Shown here in pieces: positions 6,040-13,660 of a stretch of 34,099 nt of DNA. A program made the translations under genes and the position numbers. The notes beneath the pieces are model-generated. The model was not told where the DNA came from. It made no database searches and worked only from the letters and a program-made list of their open reading frames with translations. How positions within the stretch are numbered: the stretch's first letter is position 1; the number at the start of each line of letters is the position of its first letter. The stretch is taken from the NCBI GenBank assembly GCA_017553405.1, contig JAFZME010000010.1, forward strand, positions 1-34,099, written 5' to 3'. The stretch is from Bacteroidales bacterium. GTDB taxonomy: Bacteria; Bacteroidota; Bacteroidia; Bacteroidales; UBA932.

Positions 6040-8051
6040 TCCTTCTTCAAATAGGCGTCGCTGACGACCTTGCGGCTTCTCTCGATGAAATCCGAGAGGG
6101 CCTTGCCCTTCAGCATACCGTTGGAGAGCAGGGCGATGTCCACAATCTGACGAAGAGCCTCATTGCCCTTGGCAAAGGCCTCGATGTCGGCTCTGTGGGC
6201 ATTTCTGACAGCCTCACGAGCCTCCCTGGCAGCCTTCTTGTCTTCTTCAGAAGCATCTTTGTCAGCCTCCGGAGGCAGCTCGCCCTGAGGGGCGACAGCC
6301 GATTTCTCGGCGTCGAGGATCATAGCGACGAGCGGATTCTCCATATTGACGGTGATGTTGTAGGACTCTGGCATCTCGCCGTAGAAGTTCATACCGCCGC
6401 CGAGGGCGCTCATCTCGCGGTAGCGGCGCATAAACTCGTTCTGGGTGATGAGGATTGCGGGCTCGTTCTCGCCGAGGTTGTCGCCCTCGACGTAGTAGTC
6501 GTTGCCCTCGGGGAGGACGGCCTTGAAGAGGTTCTCAAGGTCGTAGCGGGCATCTTCGGCCATTTCCAGCTTCACCCTCTCCTCCTTGGGAATGAGCCTC
6601 TCCACGCTGTCGGAATCGACGCGCGCGAAGCGGCAGCCTTCCATCTTCCTTTCAAGCAGGTTGACATAGTGGGCGTCCAGCTCGCAGTCGAACAGGAGGA
6701 CGTCGTAGCCCTTGTTCTTCGCATCCTCGATGAAGCGGTACTGGTCCTCGACGGAAGTCGCATAGAGGCAGACGACCTTCTTGTCCTTGTCGGTCTGCTG
6801 GCCATCGATAGCGGCCTTGTACTCGTCGAAGCTGAAGAACTTGCCGTCGGTGTTCTTGAGAAGGGCGAACTTGAGGGCCCTGTCGCAGAACTTCTCGTCG
6901 GAAAGCATACCGTACTCGATGAAGAGCTTGAGGTTGTCCCATTTCTTTTCGAGATCGGGCCTCTGCTCCTTGAAGATCTCTTCAAGCCGGTCGGCGACTT
7001 TCTTGGTGATATAGGTGGATATCTTCTTGACGTTCTCGTCGCTCTGGAGGTAGCTGCGGGAAACGTTGAGCGGGATGTCAGGAGAGTCGATCACGCCGTG
7101 GAGGAGCGTCATAAAGTCGGGAACGATGTTGTCCACGTGGTCCGTGACGAACATACGGTTGCAGTAGAGGGATATCTTGTTGCGGTCGATGGCAACCCTT
7201 TCCTTGATCTTCGGGAAATAGAGGATGCCGGTGAGATTGAACGGGTAGTCCACATTGAGGTGGATATAGAACAGCGGATCCTCGTTCATCGGATACAGGG
7301 CCTTGTAGAAGGCCTTGTAGTCCTCCTCCTTGAGCTCGGACGGGGCCTTGGTCCATAGAGGCTCGATGTTGTTGATAATCTTGTCCTTATCCGTGTCGAC
7401 ATACTTGCCGTCCTTCCACTCCTGCTCCTTGCCGAAGACTATCGGCACGGGCATAAACTTGCAGTATTTGCCGAGCAGGCCTTCGATGCGGCTCTTTTCG
7501 GCATATTCAGCGGAGTCGTCATCGAGGTAGAGGGTAATCGTGGTGCCGCGCTCCTTACGGTCGGACTCGCCCATCTCGTATTCGGGAGAGCCGTCGCAAC
7601 TCCAGCGGACAGCCTTCTCGCCTTCCTTCCAGGAAAGGGTGTCGATGGTCACCTTCCTGGAGACCATAAACGCGCTGTAGAAGCCAAGGCCGAAGTGGCC
7701 GATGATGCTGCCGATCTGGTCTTTGTACTTCTCGAGAAACTCCCCTGCGCTGGAGAAGGCGATCTGGTTGATGTACCTGTCCACCTCCTCGGCGGTCATA
7801 CCGATGCCGCTGTCGGAAACCTTCAGGATCTTTTTCTTTTCGTCGAGCTCGATCACGACCTTCAGGTCGCCGGTCTCTTCCTTGAATTCGCCGCTGGAGG
7901 CAAGGGCCTTGAGCTTTTCAGTGGCGTCCACCGCATTGGCGACGATCTCCCGCAGGAAAATCTCGTGGTCGCTGTAAAGGAACTGCTTGATGACCGGGAA
8001 TATGTTTTCCGTGGTAACCCCGATCTGTCCTTTGTTTGTTTTCTTTGACAT
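6036..8051 (-). CDS. htpG: Molecular chaperone HtpG (Hsp90)
   Basis: A full-length 671-residue bacterial Hsp90, a cytosolic ATP-dependent dimeric chaperone. The GHKL ATPase domain shows [15 protein letters not shown] (catalytic Glu and Mg-binding Asn), DSGIGMT and [13 protein letters not shown]. The middle domain carries the conserved SRSYLQSD segment, and a C-terminal dimerisation domain follows. A charged, Lys/Glu/Ala-rich stretch near residues 590-620 ([20 protein letters not shown]) looks like a linker or insertion relative to the E. coli protein. It starts at ATG 8049-8051. Its stop overlaps the folE stop on the opposite strand. The upstream 130 bp holds a dispersed repeat and a hairpin rather than a clear consensus promoter. 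Confidence 0.97.
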   Translation of the reverse strand: MSKKTNKGQIGVTTENIFPVIKQFLYSDHEIFLREIVANAVDATEKLKALASSGEFKEETGDLKVVIELDEKKKILKVSDSGIGMTAEEVDRYINQIAFSSAGEFLEKYKDQIGSIIGHFGLGFYSAFMVSRKVTIDTLSWKEGEKAVRWSCDGSPEYEMGESDRKERGTTITLYLDDDSAEYAEKSRIEGLLGKYCKFMPVPIVFGKEQEWKDGKYVDTDKDKIINNIEPLWTKAPSELKEEDYKAFYKALYPMNEDPLFYIHLNVDYPFNLTGILYFPKIKERVAIDRNKISLYCNRMFVTDHVDNIVPDFMTLLHGVIDSPDIPLNVSRSYLQSDENVKKISTYITKKVADRLEEIFKEQRPDLEKKWDNLKLFIEYGMLSDEKFCDRALKFALLKNTDGKFFSFDEYKAAIDGQQTDKDKKVVCLYATSVEDQYRFIEDAKNKGYDVLLFDCELDAHYVNLLERKMEGCRFARVDSDSVERLIPKEERVKLEMAEDARYDLENLFKAVLPEGNDYYVEGDNLGENEPAILITQNEFMRRYREMSALGGGMNFYGEMPESYNITVNMENPLVAMILDAEKSAVAPQGELPPEADKDASEEDKKAAREAREAVRNAHRADIEAFAKGNEALRQIVDIALLSNGMLKGKALSDFIERSRKVVSDAYLKKD

Positions 8052-8069
8052 AATATTTTGTTTTTATTT

Positions 8070-8105
8070 AGATTCTCTCGCTTCTTCGAAGCTCGGAATG
8101 ACAAG
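8070..8105. repeat. Dispersed repeat copy (single arm), variant of the 12170-12255 repeat
   Basis: The stretch begins GATTCTCTCGCTTCTTCGAA and continues GCTCGGAATGACAA. It is a diverged version of the arm at 12170-12199 (AGATTTCTCGACTTCGCTCG then AAATGACAA). Such 'GTCATTTCGAGCGAAG...GAGAAATCT' repeats occur in intergenic regions of Bacteroidota genomes. It sits directly upstream of htpG. Confidence 0.55.
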
Positions 8106-8112
8106 GAGACAA

Positions 8113-8140
8113 CAGAACCGACCTTGCCAAGTCGGTTCTG
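8113..8140. repeat. Perfect 10-bp hairpin upstream of htpG
   Basis: CAGAACCGAC (8113-8122) and GTCGGTTCTG (8131-8140) flank an 8-bp loop. It lies between the lipoprotein gene and htpG, both on the minus strand. It may end the lipoprotein transcript, but no run of T follows on either strand, so termination would be weak. Confidence 0.5.
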
Positions 8141-8183
8141 CGAAAGTCAAATTGTATTCCAAAGGGGAAATTATGACAAAATG

Positions 8184-8885
8184 TCATATTTCACGGATGA
8201 ACTGGTGGGTGTCACCACTGCCGGTGTAGAGGAGGAAAAGGCCGTCGATGCGGTCGCCGTTTTGATAGACGTCCATAGTAAGGCCTCCCTTGCAGCTGGC
8301 CCACGAAGAAGACTCGCGATAGCCGGCGTCATAGAAAAGGGGGTCGGACGTGGAACATTTGGCGGTGTAGCCCTCCTGCTCCGTCCTTTCAAACTCGGTG
8401 AAACTGACATACCAGCTGAAATGGCTTCCGCCGCGGGCGGAATGATATGACTTGCGGCAGGTGACAAGGAGGGAATACTTTGTGGGATAGCTGCCGGAAG
8501 GCAGGGCGTATTCGGCGTCACGGGAGAGGATCCAGGTGCTGTCCTGCGCCGTTTTCTCCATCTTCACGCCCTTGATGCTGGCCTCCCTGTCGATTGTCCA
8601 AACCGAGCCCTCGCTCCAGATGGAATGGCCGTCAGGGTGGATGACGGCGGCCTCGTCGGTCTCGTATCTGCCCATCTTGTCGAAGAGAATCGCGCCTTCG
8701 GCTGCAAGGAGGTTGTCAGCGACAAACTGCTGGGCAATGGAGCAGAGGTACTTCTCGTAGGCGGTGGTGTTCTCCGCACTGTCGGAGCCTTTTATCGGAT
8801 TGCTCTTTGTGCTGTCCACGTAGTAGGATTTGGTGCAGGAAACTGACACCAGAAGCATTATCACAAGAAAGAATGACTTTTTCAT
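8184..8885 (-). CDS. Hypothetical lipoprotein
   Basis: A 233-residue protein with a lipoprotein signal: MKKSFF, a hydrophobic stretch and a lipobox ending at C17 (LLVSVSC, then TKSYYVDS). The mature part has no domain that I recognise. It is rich in aromatic and charged residues, with paired elements such as SIWSEGSVWTID and SGSYPTKYSLLVTCRKSYHS that suggest a beta-rich extracytoplasmic fold. It follows the outer-membrane barrel gene at 8892-9527 by only 6 bp and is surely cotranscribed with it. The two may work together at the cell surface or on the inner face of the outer membrane. Function unknown. Confidence 0.75.
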   Translation of the reverse strand: MKKSFFLVIMLLVSVSCTKSYYVDSTKSNPIKGSDSAENTTAYEKYLCSIAQQFVADNLLAAEGAILFDKMGRYETDEAAVIHPDGHSIWSEGSVWTIDREASIKGVKMEKTAQDSTWILSRDAEYALPSGSYPTKYSLLVTCRKSYHSARGGSHFSWYVSFTEFERTEQEGYTAKCSTSDPLFYDAGYRESSSWASCKGGLTMDVYQNGDRIDGLFLLYTGSGDTHQFIREI

Positions 8886-8891
8886 AACCTC

Positions 8892-9527
8892 TTAGAATCT
8901 GTAACCGATGCCGGTCCTTCCGCCGAACATATAATTGCCAAGTGAAATTTCGATGAAGCCGCAGACCTTGCGGCCGACAGAGAATCCGATCGGCACGATT
9001 TCGAAAACCGGATCGATCTTCTTGATGCCGTTGTCAGGAGTGATGCCGTTGCCCCAGCGGAAAACAGGGCCTATGCCGAACCCGCCATAGCAGCAGGTGT
9101 ATTTGGACATTGCGAAATAGAAACGCACTCTTGGCATAATGGATATTTCCTCGATGCTGAGAGACCAGAGCGTCCTGCCGTCCGACTCGTTGCAGACATT
9201 GCCGACCACGTGGTCGTAGTTGGCCTCGAGGGAGACCTTGAGCCACTTTTTAATGGAATAGCCCGCCTCGAAAGAAAAAGACGGAGTGCACCACGCCGGA
9301 GAGATGTAGGTGTGGACAGTGTTGCCGTAGAGGTTGATAAGATCCGGATCGGTCTTGTAGAGGGCGGAAGGATCCGTGACAGTCTTCATATCCTCGAAGA
9401 AATGGGTCTTCGGGACACCGCCGACGCCAAGAGCCACTTCCCATTTGTGCTCGTAGCTCTGGGCCCGAGAGGCAAGCGGGAACACAAGCAGGAGCGCCAA
9501 AAGCGCTGCGAACTTTTTCGTTTTCAT
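8892..9527 (-). CDS. Outer-membrane beta-barrel protein, hypothetical
   Basis: 211 residues. I chose ATG 9525-9527 because it gives a clean Sec signal (MKTKKFAALLALLLVFPLASRAQ, cleavage after Ala); the frame is open 12 codons further up without a signal. The mature part alternates hydrophobic and polar residues in strands (FSFEAGYSIKKWLKVSLEANYDHV, RVRFYFAMSKYTCCYGGFGIG, GFIEISLGNYMFGGR) and ends in Phe, as outer-membrane barrels do. About eight to ten strands could fit. It precedes the lipoprotein gene by 6 bp and follows an acyl-CoA synthetase gene by 59 bp. No specific porin or enzyme family is recognised. Confidence 0.75.
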   Translation of the reverse strand: MKTKKFAALLALLLVFPLASRAQSYEHKWEVALGVGGVPKTHFFEDMKTVTDPSALYKTDPDLINLYGNTVHTYISPAWCTPSFSFEAGYSIKKWLKVSLEANYDHVVGNVCNESDGRTLWSLSIEEISIMPRVRFYFAMSKYTCCYGGFGIGPVFRWGNGITPDNGIKKIDPVFEIVPIGFSVGRKVCGFIEISLGNYMFGGRTGIGYRF

Positions 9528-9586
9528 CCTTGCAAGTATATGGATATCAATACTTAGATGCAAACTTCCAAAGGAACGTTGCAGCT

Positions 9587-11224
9587 CTACTTGTAGAGGA
9601 AGCGGCGAATGGACATCTTCGGAGTCTTCTCGAAGGGCTTGTCCTGGCGCTCGACGGTGACGATGCGGCTGTAGATGGGGAGCTTGCGGTTGGCGCCGTT
9701 GCGGATAAGCTCGGGGATGTCGGAGATGTGCTCCGCATCGAGGAGATCCTTCGCAATCTGCTGCTCGTCGAGGAAGACGAGGGCGACGAGCTTGCCGCCG
9801 CGGTCCACCACGACCGACTCGAGGACATAGGGCTCGTTGTTGACGACGGCCTCAACCTCTTCCGGATAGATGTTCTGGCCGGAAGGGCCGAGAATCATAT
9901 TCTTGGAGCGGCCGCGGATGAAGATGTTGCCGTCGGCGTCGATGATGCCGAGGTCGCCGGTCTTGAGGTAGCCGTCGTCGGTGAAGGCGCTGGCGGATGC
10001 TTCTTCGTTCTTGTAGTAGCCGATGCAGATGTTGTCGCCCTTGGCCTGGATCTCGCCCACGACGTGCTGGGGATCTTCGGAGTCGATCCTGACGTCAGCG
10101 CAGTCGACCGCCTTGCCGCAGGAGCCGGGGACATACTTGGTCCAGTGCTCATAGGCGAGCAGCGGAGCCGCCTCGGTCATACCGTAGCCCACGAGATAGG
10201 GGAACTTGATCTTCTTGAAGAAGCGCTCGACCTCGGGGTTGAGGGCCGCGCCGCCCATAATGAACTCCTGGACTTCGCCGCCGAAGGCCTTGATGAGCTC
10301 CTTGCGGATCTTGTTGTAGATGATGCCGCGGAGGCCGGGGATCTTGAGGGCCAGCTTGATGGCGGGCTTGTCGAGAGTGGGCTTGACCTTGGACTTGTAG
10401 ATCTTCTCCATCACGAGAGGCACGGTGATAAGCAGGTAGGGCTTGACCTCGGCGAACGCCTTGAGAAGCGTGGCCGGAGTCGGAGCCTTGCCGAGCCAGT
10501 AGATGGAGGTGCCGTTGCAAAGAGGATAGATGAATTCTATCACGAGGCCGTACATATGGGCCATCGGGAGCATCGAGACCATCCTCTCGCCGGCAGGGAC
10601 ATTCTTCTGCGAGTACTCTACCGTCGCCGAGAAATTGCGGTAGATGAGCATCACGCCCTTTGGGTTGCCGGTGGAGCCGGAGGTGTAGTTGATGACGGCG
10701 AGGTCGTCCCAGTTGTCGGTCGGGAAGACGACGTCGTCGGGGCCGTAGCCATCCGGCCACTTGGCGGCGAACGCCTCGTCGGCGCCGTCGAAAGCGGCCT
10801 TGAGCTTGTCGTCGACGGCATAGATGACCTTGAAGGTGTCCACGTCGACAACCACCTTAAGACGCGGCATCTGGGCCTTGTCGAGCTTGTCCCAGCGGGC
10901 CTTGTTGGTGAATAATATGACACTCTCGGAATGGTCCGTGAGGAAAGTCACGTTGTCCGGGGTGAAATCTGCGAGGATGGGAACTATGACAGCTTCGTAG
11001 GTGTTGACTGCAAGGAACACCATACCCCAACGGGCACCGTTGGAGGCGCAGAGGGCGATCTTGTCGCCTTTCTTGATGCCGGCCGCGGCAAATGCAAGGT
11101 GGAATTTTTCGATGCGCTGCGCCATTTCGGCGTAGGTGAAGCTTTCACCGCCGAGGGTGTTGAGCGCGCTCTTGTCCCAGAATTTACGGGTGGCTTTCTG
11201 AAGCCTGGAAAGATAATGTTCCAT
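9587..11224 (-). CDS. AMP-forming long-chain acyl-CoA synthetase (first paralogue)
   Basis: 545 residues from ATG 11222-11224 (MEHYLSRLQKAT); the frame is open a further 14 codons upstream without a likely start. The adenylation motifs are clear: YTSGSTGNPKGVM binds ATP, YGMTEAAPL is the A5 motif, and GDLGIIDADGNIFIRGRSKN leads to the hinge; SGQNIYPEEVE follows. A C-terminal lysine segment KTPKMSIRRFLYK carries the probable catalytic Lys. The enzyme would activate a fatty (or other carboxylic) acid as acyl-AMP and transfer it to CoA. The substrate cannot be read from sequence. A close relative is at 28847-30529, and both end in RRFLYK. A -7 box TACATTTG lies about 30 bp upstream. Confidence 0.9.
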   Translation of the reverse strand: MEHYLSRLQKATRKFWDKSALNTLGGESFTYAEMAQRIEKFHLAFAAAGIKKGDKIALCASNGARWGMVFLAVNTYEAVIVPILADFTPDNVTFLTDHSESVILFTNKARWDKLDKAQMPRLKVVVDVDTFKVIYAVDDKLKAAFDGADEAFAAKWPDGYGPDDVVFPTDNWDDLAVINYTSGSTGNPKGVMLIYRNFSATVEYSQKNVPAGERMVSMLPMAHMYGLVIEFIYPLCNGTSIYWLGKAPTPATLLKAFAEVKPYLLITVPLVMEKIYKSKVKPTLDKPAIKLALKIPGLRGIIYNKIRKELIKAFGGEVQEFIMGGAALNPEVERFFKKIKFPYLVGYGMTEAAPLLAYEHWTKYVPGSCGKAVDCADVRIDSEDPQHVVGEIQAKGDNICIGYYKNEEASASAFTDDGYLKTGDLGIIDADGNIFIRGRSKNMILGPSGQNIYPEEVEAVVNNEPYVLESVVVDRGGKLVALVFLDEQQIAKDLLDAEHISDIPELIRNGANRKLPIYSRIVTVERQDKPFEKTPKMSIRRFLYK

Positions 11225-11253
11225 AAAAACGAGGTTTGTTTTAATACAACTCA

Positions 11254-11261
11254 CAAATGTA
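11254..11261 (-). promoter_or_regulatory. -7 box of acyl-CoA synthetase gene
   Basis: Minus-strand TACATTTG fits TAnnTTTG and lies 29 bp before the ATG at 11224. No clear TTTG is found at the -33 distance. Confidence 0.45.
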
Positions 11262-11293
11262 AACAAAAACCTCCATTAAACCGCTTTAATTAT

Positions 11294-11301
11294 TATCTTT
11301 G
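11294..11301 (+). promoter_or_regulatory. -7 box of HAD hydrolase gene
   Basis: Plus-strand TATCTTTG fits TAnnTTTG, 28 bp before ATG 11330. It is divergent from the acyl-CoA synthetase promoter about 33 bp away. Confidence 0.5.
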
Positions 11302-11329
11302 TGCCGATTTTTAATGTAAACGCGTGATT

Positions 11330-12169
11330 ATGAGAAGAAAACCCATAGTAGCCCTTATATACGATTTCGACGGAACTCTATCTCCCGGCAATATGCAGGA
11401 GTTCGGGTTCATCCAGGCCATCCACCAGACACCGGCCGAGTTCTGGACCAAGAGCGACGGCATCGCCATCGGCCAGGACGCCAGCAACATCCTCGCCTAT
11501 ATGAAGCTGATGCACGACGAGGCCAAAAAGGCAGGCATCAAGCTCACCAGGGCCGGCTTCCGCCACTACGGACGCGACATCCGCCTCTACGAAGGCGTCC
11601 GCGAGTGGTTCCGCAACGTCAACGCCTATGGCGAAGAGCACGGCGTGCGCGTCGAGCACTACATCAACTCTTCCGGCCTCAAGGAGATCATAGAAGGCTG
11701 CCCCATATCGAAGGAGTTCAAGCACATCTTCGCCAGTTCGTATATCTATGACCAGAACGGCGAAGCCGAGTGGCCCGGCATCGCGGTGGACTACACTGCA
11801 AAGACGCAGTTCCTCTTCAAGATCAACAAGGGGATATTCTCCTCAAGAGACGCCAAGAGAGTCAATGAAAGCGTTTCCGAAGATGCCAAGCGCATTCCGT
11901 TCACCAATATGATTTACTTCGGCGACGGCGAGACCGACGTCCCCAGTATGAAAGTCATCGGTATGTTCGGCGGCGCAAGCATCGCGATATTCGACCCTTC
12001 CAACCCTTCAAAACGCGCCGCCGCCCAGAAGCTCCAGCGCCAGGGACGGGCAAATTTCATCACCCCCGCCGTCTACACCAAGGACTCCCGCACCTTCCGC
12101 CTCGTCTGCGCCATCATCGACAAGATCAAAAACGACGCGGAGCGGGCGCATTTAGCGAAGTACAAGTAG
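11330..12169 (+). CDS. HAD-superfamily phosphatase
   Basis: 279 residues from ATG 11330; a GTG at 11324 in the same frame is a less likely start. The four HAD motifs can be seen: DFDGT (D12, D14) for the nucleophile and acid/base, a serine in INSSG (114-115), K158 in YTAKTQ, and GDGETD (198-203) binding Mg. A long cap region between motifs I and II (about 20-110) resembles phosphoserine-phosphatase-like members. It should remove phosphate from a small cytosolic substrate that cannot be named from sequence. The gene stands alone, divergent from the acyl-CoA synthetase, and is followed by a dispersed inverted repeat and a bidirectional terminator. Confidence 0.85.
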   Translation: MRRKPIVALIYDFDGTLSPGNMQEFGFIQAIHQTPAEFWTKSDGIAIGQDASNILAYMKLMHDEAKKAGIKLTRAGFRHYGRDIRLYEGVREWFRNVNAYGEEHGVRVEHYINSSGLKEIIEGCPISKEFKHIFASSYIYDQNGEAEWPGIAVDYTAKTQFLFKINKGIFSSRDAKRVNESVSEDAKRIPFTNMIYFGDGETDVPSMKVIGMFGGASIAIFDPSNPSKRAAAQKLQRQGRANFITPAVYTKDSRTFRLVCAIIDKIKNDAERAHLAKYK

Positions 12170-12255
12170 AGATTTCTCGACTTCGCTCGAAATGACAAAT
12201 AGAACAAGTCGTCAGGTTTTGTCATTTCGACCAAGCGAAGCGCGCGGAGAAATCT
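12170..12255. repeat. Dispersed inverted repeat (REP/MITE-like)
   Basis: The left arm (12170-12199) starts AGATTTCTCGACTTCGCTCG. The right arm (12218-12255) is its near reverse complement, with about 8 extra bases (GCGCGC region), and ends GAGAAATCT. The arms share TTTCTC, CTTCGCT and TCGAAATGACAAA. This is the common Bacteroidota intergenic repeat; a diverged single arm occurs at 8070-8105. Confidence 0.75.
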
Positions 12256-12291
12256 AAAAAAGGTCGGCTCTGCAAAGAGTCGACCTTTTTT
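12256..12291. terminator. Bidirectional intrinsic terminator between HAD and OmpA genes
   Basis: AAAAAAGGTCGGCTC (12256-12270) and GAGTCGACCTTTTTT (12277-12291) form a stem with one G-A mismatch around TGCAAA. A-runs on one side and T-runs on the other serve both converging genes. Confidence 0.85.
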
Positions 12292-12306
12292 GTAAGCCTC
12301 TGAATC

Positions 12307-13554
12307 CTAGAGGATGTGAAGCTCGACGCGGCGGTTGGCGGCGCGGCCTTCGGCGGTGTCGTTGTCAGCCACGGGGTCTTTCTTGCCATAGCCCTTGTAG
12401 GAAAGGCTCTTGGCGTTGCAGCCCTTGCTTACGAGGTAGGTGTAGACAGCCTTTGCACGAGCCTGGGAGAGCTTGAGGTTGGACGCATCGGAACCGACGC
12501 TGTCGGTGTAGCCGGCGATCTCAATCTTGGCGTTGGGGTTCTCCTTGATCCAGTCGGCGACTTTGTCGAGGCCGACAGCGGTCGACTTGTTGAGCACGGA
12601 GCTTCCTGAAGGGAAGAGGCCGCCGGAGAGCTCCTTCATAGTCTGCTGGATCTCGACGGGGACTTCCTTCACGACAGTGACGGTGTCGGTGACGGTCTTG
12701 ACGACGGTGTTGACGACGGTGTTCTGGATGTAGACGGTGTCGTGGACGGCGGGCTTGTTCTTGAGAGCCTCATTCTCCTGTGCGAGGGAGTCGGCCTTGT
12801 CCTTGAGGGCGTTGTACTGATCCTCGGTGAAGGGGACAGGGATGACGGTCGGGGTGACGGAGGACTGACGGACGAAGCCGGTCTTGCCGAAGTTGAAGAT
12901 GATACCGGCGGTCACGCTGGGGATGAACGCGAACTGTCCGGTCGTGATGGTGCGGAGCTCACTCTCAGGGACGACGATGCCGCGGAGGTCGATGTAGAAG
13001 TCGAGCCTCTTGCCAAGGCGGATGTCGTTGAGGAGACCGATACCGGCGCCATATGAAAGGTTGGTGGTCTTCTTCTCCTCACCTTCGGGACGATAGCGGA
13101 ACCAGATGCCCTCGAACGTGGCGTAAGGGATGAGATCCCAGAGACGGGTCTCCTTGTAGCCGGAGAGGGTGTTGGAGATGTTCCACAAGAGGTCGAAATG
13201 GACGTTGTTGTAGCCGAACTTGCCGTCAGTGGTGACGAAATTGGTGGGGTCCTTTACCTGGTCCGAGCCAAGACGGAAACCGAGGCGGGCACCAATGCTG
13301 GGGGTAAACCACTTACCAGCATAGATTTCGAATGCACCGCCGACTTTGCCGAGCTTGCTGTTGTCGAAGAAGGTGTTGATACCACCGCCGACACCGACAA
13401 ACCAGTTGTCGATAAAACGGTTGGTGAGGTACGGGCCGTAGACGGGGCTTCCGTTCTCGTCACGGTTGGCGTTTTCCTGGGCGGAAGCGCTGAAGGAGAC
13501 AGCGAGCAACACGGAGGTCGCAAGTACGCCGATCAAAGTTTTAATTCCTTTCAT
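12307..13554 (-). CDS. OmpA-family outer-membrane protein (barrel plus peptidoglycan-binding domain)
   Basis: 415 residues from ATG 13552-13554, chosen because it gives a signal peptide (MKGIKTLIGVLATSVLLAVSFSASAQ). Residues about 27-240 form a beta-barrel. A linker follows with an unusual Val/Thr-rich repeat (NTVVNTVVKTVTDTVTVVKEV) after a short coiled coil (KDKADSLAQENEALKN). The C-terminal domain is OmpA-like: it opens LFPSGSSVLN, contains IEIAGYTDSVGSDASNLKLS and ends GRAANRRVELHIL. Its NxxLSxxRAxxV helix and the Asp/Arg pair bind diaminopimelate of peptidoglycan. It would anchor the outer membrane to the wall. A strong consensus promoter (13615-13645) suggests high expression. Confidence 0.93.
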   Translation of the reverse strand: MKGIKTLIGVLATSVLLAVSFSASAQENANRDENGSPVYGPYLTNRFIDNWFVGVGGGINTFFDNSKLGKVGGAFEIYAGKWFTPSIGARLGFRLGSDQVKDPTNFVTTDGKFGYNNVHFDLLWNISNTLSGYKETRLWDLIPYATFEGIWFRYRPEGEEKKTTNLSYGAGIGLLNDIRLGKRLDFYIDLRGIVVPESELRTITTGQFAFIPSVTAGIIFNFGKTGFVRQSSVTPTVIPVPFTEDQYNALKDKADSLAQENEALKNKPAVHDTVYIQNTVVNTVVKTVTDTVTVVKEVPVEIQQTMKELSGGLFPSGSSVLNKSTAVGLDKVADWIKENPNAKIEIAGYTDSVGSDASNLKLSQARAKAVYTYLVSKGCNAKSLSYKGYGKKDPVADNDTAEGRAANRRVELHIL

Positions 13555-13588
13555 AATTTTGATAAGATATATAATTTCTAACGCAAAC

Positions 13589-13603
13589 ACCCGCACGGCG
13601 GGT
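13589..13603. repeat. GC-rich hairpin in the ompA-family 5' leader
   Basis: ACCCGC (13589-13594), loop ACG, GCGGGT (13598-13603). It would form a tight stem near the 5' end of the roughly 55-nt leader of the OmpA-type message; a role in message stability is plausible. Confidence 0.4.
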
Positions 13604-13614
13604 ACATAACCTTG

Positions 13615-13645
13615 CAAAGCTAATCAAAAAAACTGTCTTTACAAA
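13615..13645 (-). promoter_or_regulatory. Promoter of the OmpA-family gene
   Basis: The minus-strand -7 box TAGCTTTG (plus 13615-13622) and -33 box TTTG (plus 13642-13645) are separated by 19 bp, an excellent match to the Bacteroidota consensus. The predicted start lies about 55 nt before the ATG at 13554. Confidence 0.75.
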
Positions 13646-13660
13646 AATTTTTAAAAAAAA

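Noticed and set aside
9530-10915. 461-codon frame opposite the first acyl-CoA synthetase
   Set aside because: Same shadow pattern, with low-complexity Gly/Val/Asp/Leu composition and no motif; the minus-strand synthetase explains the region.
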